64,000 nt of DNA from the NCBI GenBank assembly GCA_006546595.1, contig VIAD01000001.1:275258-339257 (forward strand). The letters run 5' to 3'. Source of the DNA: Moraxellaceae bacterium AER2_44_116 (lineage in GTDB: Bacteria > Pseudomonadota > Gammaproteobacteria > Pseudomonadales > Moraxellaceae). The position numbers and the translations under genes are program-made. Below the pieces are notes generated by a model. It did not search any database and was not told where the DNA came from. It saw only the letters and a list, made by a program, of their open reading frames with translations. Below, in pieces: positions 44,523 through 55,259 of the stretch. Each line of letters begins with the position of its first letter. Within the stretch, counting starts at the first letter, position 1.

Positions 44523-45809
44523 ATGGAAAATGCTGATTCAGATGCCGTTAATCTACGCCATCTTATCCATGGCTTTATCAACGAACGCAAACAAGCCAAA
44601 CTTGATAAACTCAAACCCGAACAAATTAACGAACGCGAAGAACTAGAGCAAAAATACCTGCCTGAAACATGGCTAGCGGATGCAGCTCGTCGCGTTAATC
44701 AAATTCAACTAGCCACACACACCATAAAACCCATTCACCCTGACGCACGGGGCACAAGCCTTTATGTCACAGACTATCCTCAACGTCATGGGCTAGTAGG
44801 TAGTCACTGCTTAAAGACGGCAAGCCTTGCCGATGATGTCGTCGGTAATGCGGCAGCTTTGGACGTGTATAAGTTTTTAAGTTTAGAACACAACAGCAAA
44901 ACGCTATTAGCGCGGATGCTTCAACACGATGCCAGTATTAACGCGGCACTGTCTGAAAATGTCGAGTTAGCCCAACAATGGCAACAAGCTTTTGTCGGTA
45001 TTACTCAAGGCAATGTTAGCCCAACGTCCGATACATTGGCCAAACAGCTTTACTTTCCTTTAGCAGATGGCAGTTATCATTTGCTTGCGCCTTTATTTCC
45101 TACCTCGTTAGTGCATAAAGTACACGGCCAACTACGCGAAGACCGTTTTTCTGAAACGGCAAAAGCGTCTCGGGATGCGCGTCGTGCAGAGGCTTACTCG
45201 CCTATTGGCCATAAAGAATATCCTAATTTGGTGGTACAAAAATTTGGCGGTACTAAGCCGCAAAACATTAGCCAGTTAAATAGCGAGCGTTATGGCGAAA
45301 ATTGGCTTCTGCCCTCCTTTCCTCCCACATGGCAAAGTCAAGGTGTTCAACCGCCTAATCATATTGACAGCGTGTTTAGTAAATACTTATTACGTCGGCG
45401 TGCTATTCGTCAACTTACCAAAGACTTGCGTGAGTTTTTAATCAAAAAAACAGATGAAAACAATATGGAAATTCGGCAACAACGTGCGGAGTTTATGGCA
45501 CGTATTGTTGATGAAGTATTTTTGTTTTCTTTTGAGTTACTAGAATTGCCCGCAGGTTGGAGCGCAGCCAGTGACTGTAAATTGGTGAAAGAAGAAGCAT
45601 TGTGGTTAGACCCGTATCGTCGCTTTCAGGATGAAGACTTTAACAAAGACTATGAATGGAAAGACTGGCCAGATGAAATAGCAAAACGTTTTGGTAATTG
45701 GCTTAATTCGGTGTTAGCAACAGACAAAATGCCAATGGGCGAAGCCGAAGCCAAAGAATGGCAACGCGACCTTGACGCAGAATTAAGCCTTTTTCGGTTG
45801 GAGTTATAA
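44523..45809 (+). CDS. csy1: type I-F Csy1 (Cas8f)
   Basis: 428 residues; large subunit of the Csy surveillance complex, which contacts the PAM and the crRNA 5' handle together with Csy2. AAGGAA precedes the ATG. Csy1 features such as HPDARGTSLYV near 75-85, VQKFGGTKPQNISQLNSERYGENWLLPSFPP near 238-268 and the C-terminal FLFSFELLELPAGWS are visible. First gene of csy1-csy2-csy3-csy4, which follow with 2-11 bp gaps. Confidence 0.93.
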   Translation: MENADSDAVNLRHLIHGFINERKQAKLDKLKPEQINEREELEQKYLPETWLADAARRVNQIQLATHTIKPIHPDARGTSLYVTDYPQRHGLVGSHCLKTASLADDVVGNAAALDVYKFLSLEHNSKTLLARMLQHDASINAALSENVELAQQWQQAFVGITQGNVSPTSDTLAKQLYFPLADGSYHLLAPLFPTSLVHKVHGQLREDRFSETAKASRDARRAEAYSPIGHKEYPNLVVQKFGGTKPQNISQLNSERYGENWLLPSFPPTWQSQGVQPPNHIDSVFSKYLLRRRAIRQLTKDLREFLIKKTDENNMEIRQQRAEFMARIVDEVFLFSFELLELPAGWSAASDCKLVKEEALWLDPYRRFQDEDFNKDYEWKDWPDEIAKRFGNWLNSVLATDKMPMGEAEAKEWQRDLDAELSLFRLEL

Positions 45810-45811
45810 TC

Positions 45812-46798
45812 ATGATTAAGCAACCTCACGCTTTACTGATTATGCGTTTTAAGGTGCAAAATGCTAACGCCATTTCTAGCACGTTAACATGGGGATTTCC
45901 TCCTCCAAGTGCGTTTACAGGCTTTGCTCATGCTTTGAGTTTACGACTGCAAAAAGATCCAGAACTGGCCGATATTGAAGGCTTAACGCTGGATGGTGTC
46001 GGTATTGTCAGCCATCGTTTTGAACCTCAAACCTCAACACCCGCAGGCAAACGAACACAAGTTTTTGCCTTAACGCGCAATCCATTAACTAAAGAAGGCG
46101 CGACGGCTGCCATTGTTGAAGAAGGCCGCGCTCATTTAGAAGTCAGTTTAATTATTGGTGTCTATGGTGGCGGTGATTTTGACTTTAGCCTACAAGCTAA
46201 TGCTGAATGGTTTGCAAACCGTGTCTATCAATCGGCGTGTGCCATGCGTTTGGCAGGTGGCAGTATTTTTGCTGTACCCTCTTATGCTAATCGCCCTGCG
46301 GCAACTTTAACGAGTTGGCCTGAATATTCTAAGGATATGGAAGATGTCACACGCAAACTCCGCCCTCGCCTATTACCAAGCTTTGCCTTAATGAGTCGGG
46401 ATGATTTACTCAAAAGTCATTTAGCCTCATTACAACAGACTCAACCCGATGCCACCGCGTTAGATGCGTTACTGGACTTATCGCGCCTAAATATTGATTG
46501 CACGCAAGACGAACACCATCCCGATAAAGGTCATTGGCATATTCGTAAAAAGCAAGGCTGGCTTGTGCCGTTGCCTGTGGGTTATGCCGCTATTTCGGAG
46601 CTGTATCCTGCTGGTACAGTTAAAAATGCGCGTGACCCACAAACCCCGTTTTGTTTTGTCGAAAGCATATTGAGTTTGGGCGAATGGCGTAGCCCTCACC
46701 GTATTAACAATCTCAGCCATTTATTGTGGTTTCATTCTGCCGAGCCTGAATCGGGCTTGTATCGCTGCACCCAACCTTTTGCCCCCACCGTTAAATAA
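45812..46798 (+). CDS. csy2: type I-F Csy2 (Cas5f)
   Basis: 328 residues; RAMP protein that caps the 5' end of the crRNA and pairs with Csy1. MRFKVQNANAISSTLTWGFPPPSAFTGFAHAL near residues 11-42 is the recognisable Cas5f start, and the Gly-rich VYGGGDFDFSL near 115 also fits. It starts 2 bp after csy1. Confidence 0.94.
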   Translation: MIKQPHALLIMRFKVQNANAISSTLTWGFPPPSAFTGFAHALSLRLQKDPELADIEGLTLDGVGIVSHRFEPQTSTPAGKRTQVFALTRNPLTKEGATAAIVEEGRAHLEVSLIIGVYGGGDFDFSLQANAEWFANRVYQSACAMRLAGGSIFAVPSYANRPAATLTSWPEYSKDMEDVTRKLRPRLLPSFALMSRDDLLKSHLASLQQTQPDATALDALLDLSRLNIDCTQDEHHPDKGHWHIRKKQGWLVPLPVGYAAISELYPAGTVKNARDPQTPFCFVESILSLGEWRSPHRINNLSHLLWFHSAEPESGLYRCTQPFAPTVK

Positions 46799-46809
46799 GG
46801 ACTATTATC

Positions 46810-47862
46810 ATGGCTAAAACTGACTCTAAAGAAATCATCGTTAAAACTGCTTCTGTCTTAGCGTTTGAACGTAAAATCGACCCTTCGGACGCATTATTTA
46901 GTGCAGGCAGTTGGGCTAATCGTCAATCCAGCAAAACATGGCAGCCTGTTGAAATTCGTGAAAAATCGGTACGTGGCACAATTTCTAACCGTTTAAAAAC
47001 TACCGACCAAGACCCTGCCAAACTGGATGCGTCTATTCAATCTCCCAACTTACAAACGGTAGATGTGGCCACCCTTCCCAACGATGCTGACACCTTAAAA
47101 GTACGCTTTACGCTGCGGGTGTTAGGCGGTGTGGGCACGCCTTCTGCTTGTAACAACAGTGATTATCAACAAAAATTATTAGCAACGGTTAAAAACTACA
47201 GCGACACACAAGGCTTTGCCGAGTTAGCACGTCGTTATGCGATTAACTTAGCGAATGGTCGTTTTTTATGGCGAAATCGCATTGGCGCAGAAGCGATTGA
47301 AGTTCAGGTTAACTTACTCAAAGATGGCAAAGCGGAGAAAAGTTGGGCATTTGACGCATTAAGCTTTTCCTTGCGTGATTTTGCTGTTCCAACTGCTTCA
47401 TCGGTGGCGATAACTGAACTCACGCAGGCCATTGAACAAGGTTTAGCAGGCCACGCCTATGCTCTGCTTGAAGTCATTGCCTTTGTGCGTACTGGCGATG
47501 GTCAAGAAGTATTCCCTTCTCAAGAGTTAATTTTGGATAAAGGTGACAAAAAAGGCTCAAAAAGTAAAACGCTGTATGTCATCAATAAAACGGCGGCTAT
47601 GCACTCGCAAAAAATCGGTAATGCCCTGCGCTCTATTGACACTTGGTATCGTGACGAAACTGGCTTAGACCCGATTGCCGTCGAACCGTATGGATCGGTA
47701 ACGTCTCAGGGTAAAGCATATCGTCAACCTAAAGAAAAACTCGATTTTTATAACTTGTTTGATACATGGGTATTAAAAGACAAAATCGACAGCGTTGACC
47801 AGCAGCATTATGTGATGGCGAATTTAATTCGTGGCGGTGTTTTTGGTGAAAGCGAGAAATAA
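46810..47862 (+). CDS. csy3: type I-F Csy3 (Cas7f)
   Basis: 350 residues; backbone subunit that lines the crRNA in six copies and displaces every sixth base, which is why guide positions 6 and 12 need not pair. It begins MAKTDSKEIIVKTASVLAFERKIDPSDALFSAGSW, the typical Cas7f start; RRYAINLANGRFLWRNRIGAE near 136-157 and the C-terminal YHYVMANLIRGGVFGE-like end are conserved. Preceded by AAGGA. Confidence 0.95.
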   Translation: MAKTDSKEIIVKTASVLAFERKIDPSDALFSAGSWANRQSSKTWQPVEIREKSVRGTISNRLKTTDQDPAKLDASIQSPNLQTVDVATLPNDADTLKVRFTLRVLGGVGTPSACNNSDYQQKLLATVKNYSDTQGFAELARRYAINLANGRFLWRNRIGAEAIEVQVNLLKDGKAEKSWAFDALSFSLRDFAVPTASSVAITELTQAIEQGLAGHAYALLEVIAFVRTGDGQEVFPSQELILDKGDKKGSKSKTLYVINKTAAMHSQKIGNALRSIDTWYRDETGLDPIAVEPYGSVTSQGKAYRQPKEKLDFYNLFDTWVLKDKIDSVDQQHYVMANLIRGGVFGESEK

Positions 47863-47864
47863 TC

Positions 47865-48428
47865 ATGATGACTCATTATGTGGATATTCGCTTACGTCCA
47901 GACCCTGAGTTTCCTGCGAATCAGCTACTTAACGCGCTATTTAGTAAGTTGCATCGGGCATTAGTGCAATTACAAGCGGATGATGTGGGCGTGAGTTTTC
48001 CTGAGTTTCAGGCTAAACGTTCATTAGGTGAATGTTTACGTTTACATGGTTCGAGTGAACATTTGGATAGTCTAATGGCATTAAGTTGGTTGCAAGGTAT
48101 GCGCGACCATGTAGATTTAGGTGCGTTATTGGCTGTACCTGCGGATTGTCAGTATCGTGTGGTGCGTCGTGTTCAGGCACAAAGTAGCCCTGAACGATTA
48201 CGCCGACGTTATATTAAACGGCATGGTGTGACTGTAGAAGATGCAGTAAGCCGCTTACCTGACGCTATTTCTAAAGAGTTGGATTTGCCTTTTGTGTATT
48301 TACGCAGCCAAAGTACAGGCCAACAATTTCGACTTTTTGTTGAACATGGGGATTTAATCAATCAACCACTCACAGGAAAGTTTAGCTGTTATGGTTTGAG
48401 TGCTGTTGCTACTGTGCCGTGGTTTTAA
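47865..48428 (+). CDS. cas6f: type I-F Csy4 (Cas6f) crRNA endonuclease
   Basis: 187 residues; cuts the repeat hairpin and stays bound to it. Two ATGs are adjacent (47865 and 47868); the family start MTHYVDIRLRPDPEFPANQLL favours the second. The catalytic His region (LRLHGSSEHLDSLMALSWLQGMRDHV) and the C-terminal GKFSCYGLSA are visible. Its recognised stem, CTGCC...GGCAG, is present in all array repeats and in both mini-array repeats. Confidence 0.93.
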   Translation: MMTHYVDIRLRPDPEFPANQLLNALFSKLHRALVQLQADDVGVSFPEFQAKRSLGECLRLHGSSEHLDSLMALSWLQGMRDHVDLGALLAVPADCQYRVVRRVQAQSSPERLRRRYIKRHGVTVEDAVSRLPDAISKELDLPFVYLRSQSTGQQFRLFVEHGDLINQPLTGKFSCYGLSAVATVPWF

Positions 48429-48563
48429 TTTTCACCCTTTTTTAAGAGCCTATAGCGGCTTTAATAAAAACAATAAGTTACGCATTAGCCTGAAAAAAGG
48501 GGTTTAGTGCGTAATTTGTTGTTTTCTCTTTAACAATTAGGAGTTTATACTGTAAACGTTGTA
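48429..48563 (+). promoter_or_regulatory. CRISPR leader
   Basis: 135 bp of AT-rich, gene-free DNA between csy4 and the first repeat. New spacers should enter here and pre-crRNA should start here. Position next to csy4 and the degenerate repeats at the other end support this orientation. Confidence 0.75.
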
Positions 48564-51500
48564 GTTCACTGCCGTGTAGGCAGCTTAGAAACACTGTCAG
48601 GCAAGTATCTATTTGCAGCACAAGTTCACTGCCGTGTAGGCAGCTTAGAAAAGCTACATCTACTGATCCTTTCCGCTTTGAGGGTTCACTGCCGTGTAGG
48701 CAGCTTAGAAATCGCAGCCGATTAGAGTTTGCGGGTATGTTGGGTTCACTGCCGTGTAGGCAGCTTAGAAATGTGTTGCCGACTCTCATTTTATGCTTGT
48801 TGGGTTCACTGCCGTGTAGGCAGCTTAGAAATTCCAATCCTTCTTAGCTTTATCCCTTTCATTGTTCACTGCCGTGTAGGCAGCTTAGAAATAAATAGCG
48901 GCTCAAAAAATATCGCCAATAATGTTCACTGCCGTGTAGGCAGCTTAGAAAAGTTGACCATGACCCGCAATTGACAGCTCAAAGTTCACTGCCGTGTAGG
49001 CAGCTTAGAAATAACATAGAGTTTTATAATTAGGCACTTTAGAGTTCACTGCCGTGTAGGCAGCTTAGAAAAACCACTAAAACCAATTATCACACAAATA
49101 CCAGTTCACTGCCGTGTAGGCAGCTTAGAAAAATATTCGGCGTAATGATATTATCTGGAATCGGGTTCACTGCCGTGTAGGCAGCTTAGAAATTTATGGG
49201 TGGCCGACCCAAAGCAGCAATTAGGTTCACTGCCGTGTAGGCAGCTTAGAAAGTGAGACGTTGTTAGCTCGTCGTTTTGCAGGGGTTCACTGCCGTGTAG
49301 GCAGCTTAGAAAATCACGCAGCGTCATGCCATCAGAATTGAGCGGTTCACTGCCGTGTAGGCAGCTTAGAAAAATGCAACAACGACAAATAACCCTGATG
49401 GTTCGTTCACTGCCGTGTAGGCAGCTTAGAAATAAGTGCAGTTAGTTGTTCAGGTAGTCCTTCGGTTCACTGCCGTGTAGGCAGCTTAGAAAGTAATCTT
49501 TAACCGAACGATAAAAATCCATTAGTTCACTGCCGTGTAGGCAGCTTAGAAACACTCAAAAAACGGGTTAAAACAGTGGTTATTGGTTCACTGCCGTGTA
49601 GGCAGCTTAGAAATGTCGCACCCGATGCTGTAATAAACCCAATATGTTCACTGCCGTGTAGGCAGCTTAGAAACAACAAATCTGCGATGCAATCGGTGAT
49701 TCTAGTGTTCACTGCCGTGTAGGCAGCTTAGAAAAATCACGCGCCAAGCTGTCGGGCTAATTGCAAGTTCACTGCCGTGTAGGCAGCTTAGAAAGATGGC
49801 GGCGCAAGCGGTGGTTCTAACGTAATGTTCACTGCCGTGTAGGCAGCTTAGAAATCGATTGAATGGTTTATCGCGCCGCCGTCTTTGTTCACTGCCGTGT
49901 AGGCAGCTTAGAAAATTTCAAAACACAACAACTATTTGACTTGTTTGTTCACTGCCGTGTAGGCAGCTTAGAAATGAAGGTATAGGGCAACATCAAATGC
50001 CTGATGGTTCACTGCCGTGTAGGCAGCTTAGAAAACGTAATAACCCATTGTAACTAGGCCGTTTCCGTTCACTGCCGTGTAGGCAGCTTAGAAAGCATCG
50101 GCAGGATTAACACAAACGCCTGAATTGTTCACTGCCGTGTAGGCAGCTTAGAAACACAAGCGAGAATTGCCTTGGGGTAAATTAGCGTTCACTGCCGTGT
50201 AGGCAGCTTAGAAACGAAAATGCGCGTCAATTAAGGAGGGATGTTGAGTTCACTGCCGTGTAGGCAGCTTAGAAATTAGCCAAACGATTAACGCCATGAC
50301 GCACCTGTGTTCACTGCCGTGTAGGCAGCTTAGAAAATATCACCAAGCATTTCAGACCAAGTATTAATTGTTCACTGCCGTGTAGGCAGCTTAGAAATCT
50401 GCCATAACGCTGCATTGACGCTGAAATGCGTTCACTGCCGTGTAGGCAGCTTAGAAAGTAGAGTTTAGATAGAGCTTCTAGTGCGGCGAGTTCACTGCCG
50501 TGTAGGCAGCTTAGAAAGCGAAAACTCCGATCCTATTCGACTTTGATGCGTTCACTGCCGTGTAGGCAGCTTAGAAACTTCGTGCTCAAAGGTTGCAGCG
50601 TCATATTGCGTTCACTGCCGTGTAGGCAGCTTAGAAATGAGATTAAAATAAATTTTTGCCCAGTGCGTTGTTCACTGCCGTGTAGGCAGCTTAGAAAATG
50701 TTATTAATGGGGGATTCTCCCCCGTGTTTGTTCACTGCCGTGTAGGCAGCTTAGAAATCAAACAATCAACCATGAACAACGTTACTTATGTTCACTGCCG
50801 TGTAGGCAGCTTAGAAATAATAAGGTACATCGACAGATTGAAATAAAAGGTTCACTGCCGTGTAGGCAGCTTAGAAAAACAAAAGTACGACCCTTAATTT
50901 TTACACTTGGTTCACTGCCGTGTAGGCAGCTTAGAAAATAACGTGACATTCTTTAGTACGCCACCAATGGTTCACTGCCGTGTAGGCAGCTTAGAAAGTA
51001 GAACACTGAAGCCGATTATTTGAGGATGTGTTCACTGCCGTGTAGGCAGCTTAGAAAATGATTAAGCAATCGGTTATTGAAGATGTTTATGTTCACTGCC
51101 GTGTAGGCAGCTTAGAAACTGTCGGCATGGATTTAACGGATGATGACGAAGTTCACTGCCGTGTAGGCAGCTTAGAAAAACTGAACAAAACCTTTGTAAC
51201 CAAGCTGAAAGTTCACTGCCGTGTAGGCAGCTTAGAAAGACCCGCAACCTGAAAAACAAAAACAATCAAGGTTCACTGCCGTGTAGGCAGCTTAGAAATG
51301 TCGATGTTCCTAAAGACTCCTGTTTACGCATGTTCACTGCCGTGTAGGCAGCTTAGAAAACCGAACGTCTATTCCCGCGCTAACCGTCTAAGTTCACTGC
51401 CGTGTAGGCAGCTTAGAAATTGATGTCTGCTTTGGTTTCTACAATCATCTTGTTCACTGCCGTGTAGGCAGCTTAGAAAAGCGCACGACCTGCGGTGTCA

Positions 51501-54500
51501 ATGACGATAGAGTTCACTGCCGTGTAGGCAGCTTAGAAAAACTGGCCATCATAAACAGGGGCAGCACTAATGTTCACTGCCGTGTAGGCAGCTTAGAAAA
51601 CGGTAAAATCCCAAACAAAGCTGGATGAATGGTTCACTGCCGTGTAGGCAGCTTAGAAAACGCCAAAAACTCAGGCGGATTAGGTGATGTTGTTCACTGC
51701 CGTGTAGGCAGCTTAGAAACGTCATGCCAAATCTTTTGTGCTGTCGTGAGTGTTCACTGCCGTGTAGGCAGCTTAGAAAGAAAAATAAGGGCTTTTTATT
51801 GTTCTGGTTTTGTTCACTGCCGTGTAGGCAGCTTAGAAATGACTACGAAAAGCTTGCTGCCTACGTTCAAGGTTCACTGCCGTGTAGGCAGCTTAGAAAC
51901 CGTTGTCGTTGATGAACCTGCCGAAGTTGTTTGTTCACTGCCGTGTAGGCAGCTTAGAAATACAACGCCGAAGAGCGCGCCCGTCAAAGTGCGTTCACTG
52001 CCGTGTAGGCAGCTTAGAAAATAGCACATGGGCATGGACGAGGCTACAGCTTGTTCACTGCCGTGTAGGCAGCTTAGAAAGAAAAATAAGGGCTTTTTAT
52101 TGTTCTGGTTTTTGTTCACTGCCGTGTAGGCAGCTTAGAAAATCAAAGCCTTTGAAGAGGCTGGTGTCGAGGTTGTTCACTGCCGTGTAGGCAGCTTAGA
52201 AAAACTTGCCAATCAAATTCACAGGCAAGGATTCGTTCACTGCCGTGTAGGCAGCTTAGAAAACCCCATGTTGTTTTATGCAAAAAAAGAGCTAGTTCAC
52301 TGCCGTGTAGGCAGCTTAGAAAGTGGTTCAAATTCGCTCATGTTGAGTATTTACGTTCACTGCCGTGTAGGCAGCTTAGAAAATCGACCGCCCACGTCTC
52401 CAGCGCATAGCTGAGTTCACTGCCGTGTAGGCAGCTTAGAAAGCAGCCGATACGAGTCAACAACAGACTAGGTCGTTCACTGCCGTGTAGGCAGCTTAGA
52501 AAATTTTAGGATGTTGAGTGGTACACCAAATATCGTTCACTGCCGTGTAGGCAGCTTAGAAATCTTTCTCAATTTTGTCCATTTTTTGAGTTGAGTTCAC
52601 TGCCGTGTAGGCAGCTTAGAAATAAGAAATTATTGTTAATTCCCATTTTAATCAGTTCACTGCCGTGTAGGCAGCTTAGAAAACCCCCACCACTACTAGA
52701 CGTTGAGCCGTCAGGTTCACTGCCGTGTAGGCAGCTTAGAAACAAGGCAATTCTCGCTTGTGGGTATCAATAACGTTCACTGCCGTGTAGGCAGCTTAGA
52801 AAAGTATCAGCATGATTAAAAACCATTCCACGGTGTTCACTGCCGTGTAGGCAGCTTAGAAAATCGGGGTTAGTCGTCTCTTTTGTTGTCGTTTGTTCAC
52901 TGCCGTGTAGGCAGCTTAGAAATCGATGACGATGTGTTTCAAATGCGGCGAGCCGTTCACTGCCGTGTAGGCAGCTTAGAAAAAGTTACGCCCCTCCTTC
53001 GTCGGTGCATTAACGTTCACTGCCGTGTAGGCAGCTTAGAAATCATCTATAAAAATCAAAGAACCATCGGGAAAGTTCACTGCCGTGTAGGCAGCTTAGA
53101 AATGTTTTCATTACTCATAATTATTGAGTAAATTGTTCACTGCCGTGTAGGCAGCTTAGAAATATTTGCTCCAGTGATTGTTTTACGTTTGATTGTTCAC
53201 TGCCGTGTAGGCAGCTTAGAAAATGAGCGGCCTTATCTAAGTCGGGAATATCACGTTCACTGCCGTGTAGGCAGCTTAGAAATGCTTGATGAAATTGTGC
53301 TAATGAGTGCGGTAGTTCACTGCCGTGTAGGCAGCTTAGAAATTTGCGTGTCGCCAATGCACTTGGCCTTCAACGTTCACTGCCGTGTAGGCAGCTTAGA
53401 AAAAAATCGCACGGATCAAATGCCTTGGATGACTGTTCACTGCCGTGTAGGCAGCTTAGAAACTTGCGAGTACCAGTCGAAATGGCTTTTGTTTGTTCAC
53501 TGCCGTGTAGGCAGCTTAGAAATATGTTTGATGTTTGTTTGGGTGTAGTTGTTTGTTCACTGCCGTGTAGGCAGCTTAGAAATATGTTTGATGTTTGTTT
53601 GGGTGTAGTTGTTTGTTCACTGCCGTGTAGGCAGCTTAGAAATGAGAACTAAACGACAGCCGACAGTCAATGACGTTCACTGCCGTGTAGGCAGCTTAGA
53701 AAAGTAGCAAAATTGACTAAATAGCCGTTTAAGCGTTCACTGCCGTGTAGGCAGCTTAGAAACATGATTGCAGCTAGTGGGTTCTGTGTGACATGTTCAC
53801 TGCCGTGTAGGCAGCTTAGAAAATAGTTCAGGTGCAAGTACCCCACTGAATTAAGTTCACTGCCGTGTAGGCAGCTTAGAAAATGAAAAAAACATTAACA
53901 ACAGTCGTTCTTGATGTTCACTGCCGTGTAGGCAGCTTAGAAAAAGTCATCGTGGTGCTGATCGTGACATCAATCGTTCACTGCCGTGTAGGCAGCTTAG
54001 AAACACTCTGCAAGATGGTTTTGGTCGCCAGTACCTGTTCACTGCCGTGTAGGCAGCTTAGAAATATGAATTGGAGTGCCAGTAATGCCAAATTGGGTTC
54101 ACTGCCGTGTAGGCAGCTTAGAAATGTGTGACCAGTCATGACGAGATTGCCAGCCGGTTCACTGCCGTGTAGGCAGCTTAGAAAATACGCTTTTCGGTCG
54201 GTTAGAAAATTGGGCGGTTCACTGCCGTGTAGGCAGCTTAGAAATGCACCTGACAAGTGAGCAAGCACACGATCATGTTCACTGCCGTGTAGGCAGCTTA
54301 GAAACACTTAAAAATTGAAGTTTCACCGCAATTAATGTTCACTGCCGTGTAGGCAGCTTAGAAAAACAACAATCTCGCCGCCTGCTGGATTGCTATGTTC
54401 ACTGCCGTGTAGGCAGCTTAGAAATGCTGATCTCTTGCCTCGTGCTAGCAATCTTCGTTCACTGCCGTGTAGGCAGCTTAGAAATGATTAGCACCGTAAA

Positions 54501-55144
54501 GACCTAAGCCTAAATTGTTCACTGCCGTGTAGGCAGCTTAGAAATACGCCAAAATACTCGACCATGCTTTGAATGTGTTCACTGCCGTGTAGGCAGCTTA
54601 GAAAAATACGCCACGGTATTAGATGACCCACAGGCAGTTCACTGCTGTGTAGGCAGCTTAGAAAAACATCCATTTTCATCTCCCTCATGCGTTGTTGTTC
54701 ACTGCCGTGTAGGCAGCTTAGAAATGAATTCACTATGGGCGACGCGGTTGGACTCAGTTCACTGCCGTGTAGGCAGCTTAGAAAAAAACCATTTTCCGTC
54801 AAACTCATAGCACCCGGTTCACTGCCGTGTAGGCAGCTTAGAAAAACAATCGAAGGCGAGCTAAAGGATTACTTTTGTTCACTGCCGTGTAGGCAGCTTA
54901 GAAAACTCCTGAGCAAAATCCCTGTTGAGCAAGTGGGTTCACTGCCGTGTAGGCAGCTTAGAAATAAAATTTCCGCCATTTCCGCGCTTCTGTGCTGTTC
55001 ACTGCCGTGTAGGCAGCTTAGAAAAATATCACTCATATCTACCTCTCTAGTTAATAGTTCACTGCCGTGTAGGCAGCTTAGAAAGTTTTTTGTTGTGTTT
55101 TTTGTTGTCGTTTGGGGTTCACTGCCGTGTAGGCAGCTTAGAAA
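48564..55144 (+). CRISPR. type I-F CRISPR array, 110 repeats
   Basis: 28-bp repeats (begin GTTCACTGCC, stem CTGCCGTGTAGGCAG, handle CTTAGAAA) with 109 spacers. Repeat phase shows 96 spacers of 32 nt and 13 of 33 nt. All repeats appear identical except the one at 54637, where base 10 is T instead of C (54646), which weakens the stem. The spacer at 53523-53554 is repeated exactly at 53583-53614, and the spacer at 51780-51811 recurs at 52081-52113 with one extra T. The uniform repeats and great length indicate an active system. Apparent short reading frames across it are artefacts of the repeat. Confidence 0.99.
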
Positions 55145-55192
55145 GCGACTACACAATCCTCCCGTCATCGGTCGGAAAGTATAGGCCGTTTG

Positions 55193-55213
55193 TAAAATAA
55201 GCTACAATAAGTT
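55193..55213 (-). promoter_or_regulatory. candidate Ter-like site upstream of tus
   Basis: The minus strand reads TATTGTAGCTTAT where the E. coli Ter core has TGTTGTAACTAAA; about 9 of 12 core positions agree. Its place just upstream of the tus start suggests autoregulation. Weak match, so tentative. Confidence 0.3.
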
Positions 55214-55238
55214 CACAGCAGCATAGGGTGCTTAAAAT
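55211..55238 (+). repeat. degenerate terminal CRISPR repeat
   Basis: Begins GTTCACAGCAGCATAGGGTG then CTTAAAAT; it matches the array repeat at about 20 of 28 positions but has lost the stem. It lies 66 bp past the last intact repeat, inside the promoter region of the Tus-like gene. The array therefore once extended further, or decays at its old end. Confidence 0.6.
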
Positions 55239-55259
55239 TCATACATTTAAGGATAAAAA

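Noticed and set aside
48564..55144. Many 60-165 codon reading frames on both strands in this stretch, with repeated HCRVGSLE or FLSCLHGSE motifs
   Set aside because: They are translations of the CRISPR repeat in different frames, not genes.
55169..55196. Another degenerate CRISPR repeat right after the array
   Set aside because: Only about 13 of 28 bases agree and the spacing is wrong, so chance is likely.
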